A stretch of 64,000 nt of DNA from CAXKXX01 sp964059975 (lineage in GTDB: Bacteria > Pseudomonadota > Gammaproteobacteria > Enterobacterales > Enterobacteriaceae), in contig CAXKXX010000004.1 of NCBI GenBank assembly GCA_964059975.1, forward strand, positions 62,001 through 126,000. The letters run 5' to 3'. The translations under genes were made by a program, and so were the position numbers. Positions 36,956 through 47,957 of the stretch are shown here, in pieces (position 1 is the first letter of the stretch; each line of letters begins with the position of its first letter). The notes beneath the pieces were generated by a model. The model did no database searches, had not been told where the DNA came from, and saw only the letters and a program-made list of their open reading frames with translations.

Positions 36956-38314
36956 CTATAATATACGACTAATTAGCTTATCAATACGAATACGACGCAG
37001 GCGGCAGATCAACTTTCGTACACTACTGGGGTATTGCTCAATACTCTGGAGCTCTCTGTGGCTTCTTATTATAGAAGTGTGAGTTCGTATGTACTTCAGT
37101 TCCTTTCGCCTTTGTGCGCACATCTCTTTTTTCGGGTCATGGATTAAGATAGCATTCTCAAGATCTAGACGCCAAGCGCGTGGATTCAGATTGCTTCCCG
37201 TAATTAATTGCCACTCGTCGTCTATCCATACGCCTTTCAGGTGATAACTGTTTCCGGCGTCCTTCCATAGTCGGGCAATTAATTGTCCAGTATCAATATA
37301 ACACTGTAGGGGACTCAAGAAGTGTCGTAGATTGATTTCATATAAATAAGGTAGTGCTCCAATCATCCTAAAAGGCTGATCTTCTGAAATAAAAAAGTCG
37401 CTAGCAGTTTTATCGCCAACGATAATCTCTACCTGCTTGCCTCGACGTAGCAGACAAATAATATTGCGCATTATCCTCGCTGGCAAATTAAAGTAGGGTG
37501 TACATAACGTCAGCTTCTGATCAGCAGAGGACGTTAGATGGTGAATTGTAGTATTCAGTACGCTTTGCTTTCCGAGCCCTACTAAAGGCGTAACTGCTAG
37601 TTCATCATTACTTGCATTATCACGGAGGCTATAACTAGCGTGCTTTAAGTTAAGACGAAATTGACGGGTATCATTTTTAAATTCTGGGTTTTTAAAGCGA
37701 TCGTTAGAGTCTAAGCGCCGTACGGCATCGGCGCTTAGTAGATGTTCTCTAATATAGCTGATCATAGTTTCCGCAAGAATAGGATTAGTGATTAACTGGT
37801 AGCGATCATAGCGATATTTATCGTGCTGATGCAGATAAACATTATTAATACTAGCGCCGCTATAAATCACGGTATCGTCAAAAACAAATCCTTTGAGATG
37901 AAGTACGCCCAATGCTTCTCGGGTATTAACTGGTACTCCGTATATTGGAACTGACGCATTTTTTAGGTTCTGATTTGCCATTGCACGGTACCAATTGGCA
38001 TTAGTATCAGAATGAGTAGTACCTATGCGTCCACGCCGCGCACGGTGCCAATCTACTAGAAGGTAGACTTCCAAATCAGGCCGGTTCTGCTTGGCGCGAT
38101 AGAGAGCGTCGAGAATCTCGTATCCGGCTTCATCATGATCTAGATAAAGAGCAACTAGATAGATTCGTCGCATAGACTTCGCAATTGATGCAAACAACGC
38201 GGAGCGGAACTCTGATGGCGTGTATAAAGTCCGAATTTCGTCCAACTTTTGAGGAGTTTTAGGTAATTGAGCGAGATGTTGTTGGTGCTTGCTGCGCTTA
38301 AATTTTGACAACAT
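36956..38314 (-). CDS. pssA: Phosphatidylserine synthase
   Basis: 452 residues (E. coli 451). Phospholipase-D-superfamily enzyme making phosphatidylserine from CDP-diacylglycerol and serine, the route to phosphatidylethanolamine. Two HxKx4D motifs are visible: HLKGFVFD at residues 139-146 and HLKGVWID in the second half. The C-terminal RRLRRIRIDKLISRIL is basic, suiting ribosome/membrane association. Shine-Dalgarno AGAAG upstream of ATG. A 10-bp inverted repeat sits within the coding region at 37711-37738. Confidence 0.97.
   Translation of the reverse strand: MLSKFKRSKHQQHLAQLPKTPQKLDEIRTLYTPSEFRSALFASIAKSMRRIYLVALYLDHDEAGYEILDALYRAKQNRPDLEVYLLVDWHRARRGRIGTTHSDTNANWYRAMANQNLKNASVPIYGVPVNTREALGVLHLKGFVFDDTVIYSGASINNVYLHQHDKYRYDRYQLITNPILAETMISYIREHLLSADAVRRLDSNDRFKNPEFKNDTRQFRLNLKHASYSLRDNASNDELAVTPLVGLGKQSVLNTTIHHLTSSADQKLTLCTPYFNLPARIMRNIICLLRRGKQVEIIVGDKTASDFFISEDQPFRMIGALPYLYEINLRHFLSPLQCYIDTGQLIARLWKDAGNSYHLKGVWIDDEWQLITGSNLNPRAWRLDLENAILIHDPKKEMCAQRRKELKYIRTHTSIIRSHRELQSIEQYPSSVRKLICRLRRIRIDKLISRIL
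37711..37738 (-). repeat. 10-bp perfect inverted repeat inside pssA
   Basis: CTAAGCGCCG (37711-37720) pairs with CGGCGCTTAG (37729-37738) over an 8-nt loop; on the coding strand this covers LSADAVRRL. Confidence 0.88.
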
Positions 38315-40845
38315 CAGAGTGTGGTTCTTCTTTTATAAAAATAGTTAAAAGGGTATGGGAATAGAGATGTTAAATTGATTAGTCTAGCGATAATAGCACT
38401 AGTTGTTCGAGTTGTACGTATGTTTTGGTATTAAGTACTGAATTTGTGCTACAGCACAGTAATCTCATTGCATGTGACTATCTATAACCTGTGGTTTGTA
38501 AAGCCATTTAATTCGGATTCTCTTTTTCCTTCTTAGATTTTTTAATACTTTCAGACAAATCTGTATATAGAGAAGCTGTGATGTAGCATCATGAGTCAGA
38601 TCCATCAGCCCGCATATTAAATCTGATTAAATATCATATTCAATTAACTAATCCTCAGACAGCACAAAATCAAATTAAGTAGATGTGCTAGAAGTGTTGC
38701 TATTTTTTAACGGAAAAAATATAAAGTCTATAGAGCAATTTAAATTTAGATGTTCCTTTATTTGAGTGACTCCAATACTAAGCATAAGTACAGGAGCATA
38801 GTTTTAATTGTGCTCTACAGAGCAGTATAAATTTCCTATATCGCTATCGATCTTGCCTTTTTATTTATTCATATCCCTACTAATTTTTAGAACTAATCGA
38901 CATGTATTAAATAACTTGAACTATGCTCCCGTAATTATATGTATTTTCAGAACAACTTTGGAAGAGGTGTACGGACTAGTATCTTTTAGTCCAAAGGATT
39001 ACGCTAAACCGTGCATCTATAATTAGAGCAGCATTTTTATCAGTTAAAGCATCTATACGAATAGTTTCTTACATGCTATATAGAATCATCATTATGATCA
39101 CTAAAAAATGCGAGATAAGGAAATGACTATCCCGCATAGCTAAAATCCTCTAGATTTTGGTCATAGTTGAGATGAACGAGTAAAATTAAAATACTACAAT
39201 GCGATCATTGGCTGATTTAAAAATAAATAAAGAATAGAAAAGAGTTATTCTATAATAAAGCCGCTACATTACTTTAATAAATGATTAAAAAATACAAATT
39301 AGAGTAAAAAGTATTCAAAATAGGTACCTCTTTTTAATTTTAGATAAAAATATGAAGAGGTCACTTTTGTGAAATTACTTGTATCACATCCCAAAGTAAA
39401 TAAAATAAAAAAAATATCTTACTAGCACTAATGAGATGCTTTTATTGAATCTAAAATCTGAATAGAATTCATATTATTTATTCTTATGTTCAGAATGACT
39501 ATCGATTTTGACTTTATTGATTAATACGGAAAAAGTGAAGGGATTACTCTCCTATCAAATTCATTCCTGAAAATAAAATTACTAACCTTGCTTATGATTC
39601 GAATATTATAATAAATACTATTTTACATGGCTTCCTTGGAATATATCTCGTCATCGATATGCGAGGAAAGTCAGACTATAAATCTCATTTAGATACAAAA
39701 TATATCTGTATATGAGCTCTTAAGATCATGTCATTAAAAGAGAGCATTAATATAATTAATTATTGAATAAAACTTTTCACTACTGATCTATTTATCTATT
39801 ACAAGCATATAAAACATTAGTAGAAATTAAAGCACTAACTGCATAGGTAAATACTTTTAAAAAATAGTTTAATATAGAAGTCGTTACTAAAGAGCTATCT
39901 ATTAATTTAAAGATCTTCGCAGTAAAATACGCATTTTTGAAATGATTTAGTCCAGAGCTCTCCTCTTAGTTATTTTATGAACGCATCTTGATGTGTATTC
40001 GTTAGATTTTTTTAAAAAGTAAAACTTTATATTAATTTAAATAAATTTTAAGTAATTTTATATAAATATAGATGACGATGGTAGATAAATCTTTCTAGGA
40101 AAAATGTCATAGAAAGTTCGTAATAGCGTGGATTTCTGGATGAATAGGCTCGCACAGGTTATTATCTACGATAGAATTATAGATTAATTATCATTCATAA
40201 CGTTATGATGATATGATCCGAACCTCATAAAATATAATATATAATATTAGTACGCATGAGTAAATATTAAATAAAATTTTGTATAGATAATAGGTTCGTA
40301 AAATAAGTAATAAATATTTTTAATTTGTATGAGATAGATTCAAGTTTTTTCTTTTTTATGTATTCTTATTCAGTATTTATTCTTTATTAAGGAACTTACT
40401 GTCACGTATTATTTCTAGTAAGTTTTTATGTTTTTATTTAATTAAATAGTACGCTTATTAATAATTAATATATGTGTTACTAAATGACATTAGTGAATTT
40501 AATTCTAAGTTAATATTATTTTCTGTGATTCTTAAATCTACTCGAGTATAAATATTTTTATAAAAGTATTTTGACGAACTATAAACTAACAAAATCGATT
40601 AGAATTATATCTACCGATAGTTCTATATATTGAGTAGATATAGAAATTTATAGATAAATTTAAGTACTAATAAATTTCATTATAGCAATTTTAAAATATG
40701 ATATTTAAATCACTTATTTTAGATCAGGCTTATCTCTTGTATTAAATTTTTTCTAAATGATTGATACCTATATGCTGATATACTCTTAATATTCTTTTAT
40801 ATAATATATAAAAGTCATAATATAAGCATATTAAGAGAGAAAGCA
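38315..40845. other. 2.5-kb gene-free, AT-rich stretch
   Basis: No gene supported. A 72-codon frame at 38808-39026 is hydrophobic and AT-driven, without a ribosome binding site. The DNA becomes extremely AT-rich toward galU. No hairpins of note. Confidence 0.7.
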
Positions 40846-41757
40846 ATGTCTGCGATAAATCGTAAAGTTAGAAAAGCAGTAATCCCGGTTGCAGGATTGG
40901 GGACACGAATGTTGCCGGCAACTAAAGCTATCCCAAAAGAAATGCTACCTCTAGTAGATAAACCGTTAATTCAATACGTGGTTAATGAATGCATTGCAGC
41001 AGGAATTATCGAGATTATTTTAGTGACTCGTTCCTCTAAAAACTCAATTGAAAATCATTTCGATACCAGTTTTGAATTAGAAGCAATACTAGAAAAACGC
41101 GTTAAGCGTCAGTTGTTAGACGAAGTGCAATCTATCTGCCCCAAAGGCGTTACTGTTATGCAGGTACGTCAAGGTGTCGCTAAAGGACTGGGACATGCAA
41201 TTATGTGTGCGTATCCAATGGTAGGCGATGAGCCCATCACAGTGGTATTGCCGGATGTAATCCTTGATGAATATATTGTTGATTTAAAAAAAGATAATTT
41301 ATACGAAATGCTTCGACGTTTCGACGTTAGTGGTATTAGCCAGATTATGGTTAAGCCAGTACCAAATCATGATGTCGGGAATTACGGAATAGCAGATTGT
41401 CAAGGCTATGCGTTAAAACCAGGGGAGAGTTCTCCGATGGTCAGTGTAATTGAGAAGCCGACTTCAGATAAAGCACCCTCTAATCTTGCCATTGTCGGCC
41501 GCTATGTCTTATCCGCTAATATTTGGCCCATACTAGCGAAAACACCTCCAGGCTCAAATGATGAAATTCAGCTCACCGATAGTATTGAGATGCTCATACA
41601 ACAGGAAATAGTAGAAGCTTATCACCTTAAAGGTGTCAGTCATGACTGCGGTAATAAGCTAGGTTATATGCAGGCTTTTGTACGGTATGGCATGCGCCAC
41701 GCTAGTTTAGGAAAAGATTTTTCTCAGTGGTTACTTGAAATAGTTAATAATGACTAA
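40846..41757 (+). CDS. galU: UTP-glucose-1-phosphate uridylyltransferase
   Basis: 303 residues (E. coli 302). Makes UDP-glucose from glucose 1-phosphate and UTP. The nucleotidyltransferase signature GLGTRMLPATKAIPKEMLPLVDKP begins at about residue 17, with VEKPTSDKAPSNLAIVGRY-like IEKP... and the C-terminal GVSHDCGNKLGYMQA. Shine-Dalgarno GAGAG before ATG. First gene of a three-gene operon with ugd (43-bp gap) and an epimerase (13-bp gap), all acting in sequence on UDP-glucose. Confidence 0.97.
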   Translation: MSAINRKVRKAVIPVAGLGTRMLPATKAIPKEMLPLVDKPLIQYVVNECIAAGIIEIILVTRSSKNSIENHFDTSFELEAILEKRVKRQLLDEVQSICPKGVTVMQVRQGVAKGLGHAIMCAYPMVGDEPITVVLPDVILDEYIVDLKKDNLYEMLRRFDVSGISQIMVKPVPNHDVGNYGIADCQGYALKPGESSPMVSVIEKPTSDKAPSNLAIVGRYVLSANIWPILAKTPPGSNDEIQLTDSIEMLIQQEIVEAYHLKGVSHDCGNKLGYMQAFVRYGMRHASLGKDFSQWLLEIVNND

Positions 41758-41800
41758 AAAGAAATAATTTATTAATAGTTTAAAGAACTAGGATTTCCTC

Positions 41801-43150
41801 ATGAAAGTTACAGTTTTTGGTATTGGCTATGTTGGCCTTGTGCAAGCAGCCGTGCTGGCCGAGGTTGGTCATGATGTTATGTGTATAGACGTTGATCAGC
41901 ATAAAATCGAAAATTTAAAAAAAGGAAATATTCCTACTTTTGAACCTGGATTGGCACCTTTAGTGCAGAAAAATTACAAGGCTGGACGCCTAAATTTCAC
42001 TACTGATGCAAAGGTGGGTATTGCACACAGCACTATTCAATTTATCGCTGTTGGTACACCTCCAGACGCAGATGGTTCTGCCGACTTACAGTATGTAACT
42101 TCCGTAGCACGCACTATCGCTGAGTATATGACAGATCGTAAAGTTGTAGTCGACAAGTCTACTGTTCCGGTTGGCACTGCAGATAAGGTCCGGAAGGAGA
42201 TCGCCGCAATGTTACAAAAGCGTAGTAATAGCCTTCCTTTTGATGTAGTTTCTAATCCAGAATTCCTCACAGAAGGAGCTGCAGTTACCGACTGTATGCG
42301 TCCCGATCGTATTGTAATTGGAAGCGATAGCGACAGCAAGGAAGTGATTGAACCTATCCGTGAACTTTATAAGCCATTCAATCGCAATCATGATTGCATT
42401 ATTATGATGGATATCCGAAGTGCTGAATTGACTAAGTATGCAGCTAATTGCATGTTAGCGACAAAAATTAGTTTTATGAATGAAATGTCGAACTTAGCGG
42501 AAATATTAGGTGCAGATATCGAAAAAGTACGACAGGGTATCGGTTCTGATTCACGTATTGGCTATCATTTTATTTATCCCGGTTGCGGTTATGGAGGTTC
42601 TTGTTTTCCGAAAGACCTTCAAGCATTAATCCATGCCGCAGAGGATATTGGTTATCAACCGAAACTTTTAAAGGCAGTAGAGCAAGTTAACTTGCAACAA
42701 AAATACAAGCTATATAGCCTTATTAACGATTACTTCAGCGCTCACTTAAAGGATAAAACTTTCGCATTATGGGGTTTATCGTTTAAACCAAATACGGACG
42801 ATATGCGCGAAGCTTCTAGCCGCATATTGATGGAACACCTATGGCAAGCCGGAGCTACGGTACACGCTTATGATCCGGGGGCGATGCACGAAGTTCGGCG
42901 TATTTATGGTCAGCGGGATGATCTTAAAGTGATGGATACTAAAGAAGCTGCGCTGCAAGACGCAGATGCGCTAGTGATATGCACTGAATGGCAGAGCTTC
43001 CGTACACCGGACTTCGATATTATAAAAAAAATGCTAAAGCGGCCTCTGATCTTTGATGGTCGTAATTTATTTGATCCAGAAAGTTTAAAAAAACGTGGCT
43101 TTACTTACTATGCAATTGGTCGCGGCTCCTCTATTAAACCAGTCATTTAA
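41801..43150 (+). CDS. ugd: UDP-glucose 6-dehydrogenase
   Basis: 449 residues; the longer bacterial Ugd type rather than the 388-residue E. coli K-12 enzyme. Oxidises UDP-glucose to UDP-glucuronate with two NAD+. NAD-binding GIGYVGLVQA at residues 7-16, VVVDKSTVPVGTA, SNPEFLTEGAAV, and the catalytic Cys268 in GYGGSCFPKD; C-terminal UDP-binding region with LSFKPNTDDMREA. Shine-Dalgarno AGGA before ATG. It lies between galU and the epimerase, so UDP-glucuronate is probably converted onward to UDP-galacturonate. Confidence 0.96.
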   Translation: MKVTVFGIGYVGLVQAAVLAEVGHDVMCIDVDQHKIENLKKGNIPTFEPGLAPLVQKNYKAGRLNFTTDAKVGIAHSTIQFIAVGTPPDADGSADLQYVTSVARTIAEYMTDRKVVVDKSTVPVGTADKVRKEIAAMLQKRSNSLPFDVVSNPEFLTEGAAVTDCMRPDRIVIGSDSDSKEVIEPIRELYKPFNRNHDCIIMMDIRSAELTKYAANCMLATKISFMNEMSNLAEILGADIEKVRQGIGSDSRIGYHFIYPGCGYGGSCFPKDLQALIHAAEDIGYQPKLLKAVEQVNLQQKYKLYSLINDYFSAHLKDKTFALWGLSFKPNTDDMREASSRILMEHLWQAGATVHAYDPGAMHEVRRIYGQRDDLKVMDTKEAALQDADALVICTEWQSFRTPDFDIIKKMLKRPLIFDGRNLFDPESLKKRGFTYYAIGRGSSIKPVI

Positions 43151-43163
43151 AGGATAAGAAAAT

Positions 43164-44195
43164 ATGAAGCTTTTGGTTACAGGCGCCGCAGGATTTATTG
43201 GTTATCATTTAGCAAAGCGTTTACTGTCTAACGGTCATCAAGTTATTGGCATCGATAATCTGAATGATTACTATGATGTCGCACTGAAGATGGCTCGACT
43301 TGATTTATTACGTAATGAATCACAGTTTAATTTTATTAAATTAGATTTAGCTGACCGTACAGGGATGGCTGCAATTTTTTCTAAACATAACTTCCAGCAA
43401 GTAATTCATTTAGCGGCTCAGGCTGGCGTACGTTATTCACTTAAAAATCCACTAGCTTATGCTGACAGCAATCTTATTGGTTATTTAAATGTACTAGAAG
43501 GATGTCGTCGTAATAAGATTGAACATTTATTATACGCTTCTTCTAGTTCAGTATATGGCCTGAATCGTAAGCTACCATTTTCTACAGATCACTCTACTGA
43601 TCACCCCGCGTCACTTTATGCAGCTACGAAAAAAGCTAATGAGCTGATGTCGCATAGCTATTCACATTTATACGGTATTCCGACTACGGGACTACGACTT
43701 TTTACCGTATACGGACCCTGGGGAAGACCAGATATGGCATTATTTAAATTTACTAAAGCTATAGTAGAAGGAAAGACTATCGATGTGTACAACGGCGGTG
43801 AAATGTACCGAGATTTTACTTATATTGATGACATTATTGAGGTCATAATTCGATTGCAACCGATTATACCCCAACCAGATCCTGATTGGGCGGCCGAGCA
43901 AAGATCACTGACTAACAGTTCTGCTTCTTATCATATTCATAATATCGGTAATAATGCTCCGGTAAAACTGATAGAATATATCACTACAATTGAGCTAACC
44001 TTAGGGATAACTGCGCACAAAAATATGCTTGCAATGCAATCCGGTGATATGATGCATACACATGCAAGTAATTCTAGACTTTATGATACTATCGGTTTTA
44101 AACCGGCAGTAAGTATCCAAGAGGGAGTAAAACGCTTCGTAGAATGGTATCTAGAATTTTATGAAATTTCTATGACTGATAAGCCCAGCCGATAA
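43164..44195 (+). CDS. NAD-dependent epimerase, likely UDP-glucuronate 4-epimerase
   Basis: 343 residues. Extended short-chain dehydrogenase/epimerase: GAAGFIG at residues 7-13, IDNLNDYYDVALK, HLAAQAGVRYSL, SSSSVYG, catalytic Y-x3-K in LYAATKKANELMSHSY, and RLFTVYGPWGRPDMALFKF. This motif set is typical of UDP-glucuronate 4-epimerases (Uge/CapI type) that yield UDP-galacturonate for LPS core or capsule. Its place 13 bp after ugd supports that substrate. The Shine-Dalgarno is AAAGGA. Glycosyltransferases that would use the product are not in the window. Confidence 0.88.
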   Translation: MKLLVTGAAGFIGYHLAKRLLSNGHQVIGIDNLNDYYDVALKMARLDLLRNESQFNFIKLDLADRTGMAAIFSKHNFQQVIHLAAQAGVRYSLKNPLAYADSNLIGYLNVLEGCRRNKIEHLLYASSSSVYGLNRKLPFSTDHSTDHPASLYAATKKANELMSHSYSHLYGIPTTGLRLFTVYGPWGRPDMALFKFTKAIVEGKTIDVYNGGEMYRDFTYIDDIIEVIIRLQPIIPQPDPDWAAEQRSLTNSSASYHIHNIGNNAPVKLIEYITTIELTLGITAHKNMLAMQSGDMMHTHASNSRLYDTIGFKPAVSIQEGVKRFVEWYLEFYEISMTDKPSR

Positions 44196-44321
44196 TGACC
44201 ACGCTCGCCATGATAGATAGGGCTTAGATTGTTTAAAAATCTAATGAGTCATCGCAAGATAATTATTAAAGAAAAAAGTAATTATTAGTTCTATGTATAA
44301 TATTATAAAGCATGAGATATT

Positions 44322-44349
44322 AAAAGGACTCTCATGAAGAGGGCCCTTT
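44322..44349 (-). terminator. Possible hns terminator
   Basis: On the minus strand, an imperfect stem (AGGGCCCTCTTCATGAGAGTCC) is followed by TTTT, 40-70 bp after the hns stop. The stem has an internal mismatch, so this is tentative. Confidence 0.35.
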
Positions 44350-44389
44350 CACAAATAGATAGCTCTTCTTAAATAGAGAGCATTTTATA

Positions 44390-44806
44390 TTATATCAGGA
44401 AGTCGTTCAGAGACTTATTCCGCCCTTCTAGCGCTTTCTTAATCACCGCCGGAGTGCGGCCCTGTCCCGTCCAGGTTTTAAGTATTCCGCACTCATCTTT
44501 ATATTGGTACTTAGCAGGACGCACTGCCCGTTTTGTTTTAGCCGCGGCTTTAGCCGCTGTTTTAGTCGCCATAGTTTGTAGCAACTCATTTGGATCAATA
44601 CCATCAGCAATTAGCATATCGCGATATTGTTGCAACTTTCGAGCGCGTTCTTCAATTTCTGCTTGAGCTTGACTATTTTCTTCACGACGTTCGTTAACAA
44701 TAACTTCTAATTTCTCAAGCATCTCTTCCAATGTTTCTAGGCTACATTCTCTTGATTGAGTGCGTAGAGTACGGATGTTGTTTAAAATTTTTAACGTTTC
44801 GCTCAT
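44390..44806 (-). CDS. hns: Nucleoid-associated silencer H-NS
   Basis: 138 residues (E. coli 137). Global repressor that oligomerises on AT-rich DNA. N-terminal oligomerisation coiled coil (MSETLKILNNIRTLRTQSRECSLETLEEMLEKL to about residue 65), an alanine/lysine-rich linker, and a C-terminal DNA-binding domain with TWTGQGRTPAVIKKAL. Convergent with the galU operon. In E. coli galU and hns are neighbours; here ugd and the epimerase are in between. Retention in a genome where AT content is high everywhere is noteworthy. Confidence 0.97.
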   Translation of the reverse strand: MSETLKILNNIRTLRTQSRECSLETLEEMLEKLEVIVNERREENSQAQAEIEERARKLQQYRDMLIADGIDPNELLQTMATKTAAKAAAKTKRAVRPAKYQYKDECGILKTWTGQGRTPAVIKKALEGRNKSLNDFLI

Positions 44807-46496
44807 GGTTTTAGTCTCAAATTATATTTGTTTTGGTATGGGTATGTATAATAATAGAGTGCTCTTTTCTTTTCTGCAATACCTAAAGTGCTTCTGATAC
44901 TCTGGCTTTACATTTTAAAAAGCATAAGTCAGATCTACATAACTAATACAGTTAGAATAATTCTATATTATTCATGTAATTTTAAGTGCTATCTCTGATA
45001 GTTAAGCTATGTTAATCGTTAAAAATATTTAACGGATAAATAGCAAAAGCAATGTGTACTATTTTTAAAAAAAAATTACAGGAAAAGTAACCTAAAATTT
45101 TAATAAAAAATCATTAATACTAGGTAGATCATTAACCTACATTTTTGAAGGATGTAAGCATTAATTTAGATGCTTTCATTATAAATAACTAGGAGCACTG
45201 ATTAGATATTGATCAAACTATAAATAAAAATATATAATTTATATATTTATTTTGAGGTATAATGCTATCATAGCATTTTTAAAGTAAATATTTTATTATT
45301 TTTTCTATATTTAATTCTATATAGGGCATCTTCCTACACACCATTGCAGTGGTTTATTTATTTTCGGAATTACATTTCACTCGGTATGTCAATTTTTAGG
45401 AAAATCTATTTTTATACTTAATACTCCTATTATATTAAGCATTTAACTTTATATACATGAAAAATATTGCGTTCTTCATTATTGTAAATGGTAACTACTA
45501 TCGTATAGATGAGAATTAATATTCTTTATTTCCTAAACGAATTTTATAATGATTTAATAATAGAAATAAGATATGCGCATCAATTTTAATATAATAAATT
45601 ATATAAATTAAGATCTGAAACTTTTGAGATAAGCTATGAGCAACTTTAGTACAAAGAACTATTTTATTAAATAAACATGTTAATACGAGAAAAACTTTAT
45701 ATTTAATAATTATTCTAAAAAGATTCTATTTAATTATTTAAAAAGTTAGCTATCAAGCTAGCTTCATATATTAGTTATTAACTAATACAATATGTTGTAA
45801 TCTACAGTCTATACAAAAAGGAATAAAAAAGTAAAAATTTTTATAAATTTTATTAGTAATATATTTTAATTCTTCTATTTTTTATAACTTATGTAGTAAT
45901 TTTTATATTAAAAATATAAGTTACTATTTTTTCTAGATTCATTAAAAATTTATAATCAGAAAAAGACTTGTCTATATAAAATAAAAATTTTATATTGTTA
46001 GTCTCTTATATTTTAATAACTTAATTATTAGTCGGACCATCGGTCTATTTCAAAATCCTCAATAAATTTAATCTAATATGTCTATCTAATAGATAGAATA
46101 TAATATATAATGTTAGTATATTAATAGTTTTAATAAATTTAATGAGTCAAGATAAAAATCTTGATACTATAGTGAATATAGTTCTAGTATCGAAATCATA
46201 TTAGATCCTCAATATTTTCCATGTAGAAAATTTTATAGATCTTCACGATTCATTTAGAGTTAAGTATTCCTTCTTTTTATATATTAAGATTGCTCTATAT
46301 CATTCGTCTAATAAATAAAGAACATTTTTCATTAATTAATTTTATTACATTGTGATCAGTGGTTCTATTAAAATATATAACCCAAATTAAAAAGAGTCAG
46401 AAAGTCAGATATAGTTTAGTGTAGTAGCAGGATGCGCTAAACAAAATATGTAGAGAATTTTGATTTTGTATCTCGATTCACTACACAAGATAAATG
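44807..46496. other. Gene-free, extremely AT-rich stretch between hns and clsA
   Basis: No ORF; tdk follows hns in E. coli and is not present. The DNA is dominated by A/T runs. No repeat beyond an AATATAATATATAAT word at 46097-46111 shared with 40231-40245, which base composition could explain. Confidence 0.65.
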
Positions 46497-47957
46497 TTAT
46501 AGAAATGGGCTAAAAAAGTAAAATAGTCGCTCGAGTAAACGATACCAGAATGGTCGTTTTTGCCAATCCTTAGCGTTTAGCAGTTTAGAGCGTTCGATAT
46601 ATTCTTCTTGTACGCAAGCTAAGTCTTTCCCAAATCCATCATCGTCAATAACTAAAGTGATTTCAAAGTTCAACCACAGGCTTCGAGCATCGAGATTCAC
46701 GGTGCCGATTAAGCTGAGTTGACCGTCTACCAGCACGCTCTTAGTGTGTAGAAGCCCGTCGGTAAATTGGTAAATATTTACTCCAGCTTCTAGCAGCTCG
46801 GAAAAAAATGCGCGGCTAGCCCAGCGAACCATCGTAGAATCATTATCAAGAGGAACAATGATACTAACTTTAACCCCTCGAAGGGCGGCAGTGCAGATTG
46901 CATGTAACAAATCATCGCTTGGCACAAAATACGGCGTAGTCATGATCAGCTGCTCACGTGCCACATAGACTGCTGTTAGTAGAGCCTGATGGATTAACTC
47001 TTCCGGAAATCCAGGACCAGATGCAATTACTTGAATAGTGTGGCCGCTTTCCTGTTCACACGGCATACTATTAACATCTGGAGGGGGCGGGAAAATGCGT
47101 TTACCGGTTTCAATTTCCCAGTCACAGGAGTACACGATACCCATAGTAGTTGCTACTGGACCCTCCATCCGTGCCATTAAGTCAATCCATTGCCCTACTC
47201 CAGCATCTTGCTTGAAGTAAAGAGGATCGACCATATTCATGCTTCCTGCATAAGCAATATAGTTGTCGATCAGCACCACCTTTCTGTGTTGGCGGAGATC
47301 CATTCGACGCAAGAAAACGCGCAACAGATTAACTTTTAGAGCCTCAACAACTTTTATGCCGGCTTCGCGCATGAACTTTGGATAGGGACCACGAAAAAAT
47401 TGTACACTTCCGGCGGAATCTAGTAGTAGACGACAGAGAACGCCTCGGCGTGCTGCCTCCATTAATGCTTCGGCTACCTGATCAACTAAACCGCCAGGTT
47501 GCCAGATATAAAACACTACTTCAATATTGTTCTGAGCTAACTCAATATCACGGATTAAGGCTTTTAGCATAGCATCAGTGCTAGTGAATAATTCAATCCG
47601 ATTACCTTTAACACCATCGATACCCTGGCGTCGATCGCAAAGTTGAAACAGCGGTCGGGCAACCGTGCTATAAGCGGTAGCGAAAATCCTGCCATTATCT
47701 TTTAGTTCGTTCAGCTTACTAGCTGTGGAAGGCCACATAGCCTTAGCGCGTTCGGCACGGTCCCTCCCCAGATATAGCTCACCAAAAGATAAATAAGCAA
47801 TAATACCAACAAGAGGTAAAATATAAATAACTAGTAGCCAAGTTATTGACGAAGGTACTGCCCGGCGTTTCATCAAAATACGTAGGGTTACTCCGGCGAT
47901 AAGGAGCCAATACCCGAATAGTAAAAGCCAGTTAATTACAGTATAAAATGTTGTCAT
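46497..47957 (-). CDS. clsA: Cardiolipin synthase A
   Basis: 486 residues, the E. coli ClsA length. Condenses two phosphatidylglycerols to cardiolipin plus glycerol in the inner membrane. Two N-terminal membrane helices (residues about 6-28 and 37-59), then two phospholipase-D domains with HxKx4D motifs: HRKVVLID (first) and HTKSVLVD (second), and NMVDP / GTVNLDARSLWLNFE. Shine-Dalgarno is weak. With pssA it indicates a self-made phospholipid membrane. Confidence 0.97.
   Translation of the reverse strand: MTTFYTVINWLLLFGYWLLIAGVTLRILMKRRAVPSSITWLLVIYILPLVGIIAYLSFGELYLGRDRAERAKAMWPSTASKLNELKDNGRIFATAYSTVARPLFQLCDRRQGIDGVKGNRIELFTSTDAMLKALIRDIELAQNNIEVVFYIWQPGGLVDQVAEALMEAARRGVLCRLLLDSAGSVQFFRGPYPKFMREAGIKVVEALKVNLLRVFLRRMDLRQHRKVVLIDNYIAYAGSMNMVDPLYFKQDAGVGQWIDLMARMEGPVATTMGIVYSCDWEIETGKRIFPPPPDVNSMPCEQESGHTIQVIASGPGFPEELIHQALLTAVYVAREQLIMTTPYFVPSDDLLHAICTAALRGVKVSIIVPLDNDSTMVRWASRAFFSELLEAGVNIYQFTDGLLHTKSVLVDGQLSLIGTVNLDARSLWLNFEITLVIDDDGFGKDLACVQEEYIERSKLLNAKDWQKRPFWYRLLERLFYFFSPFL

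Noticed and set aside
38808..39026. 72-codon frame in the pssA-galU gap
   Set aside because: AT-driven composition, no Shine-Dalgarno and no recognisable similarity.
40231..46111. Shared 15-bp word AATATAATATATAAT at 40231-40245 and 46097-46111
   Set aside because: Simple A/T sequence in very AT-rich DNA; chance sharing is likely.
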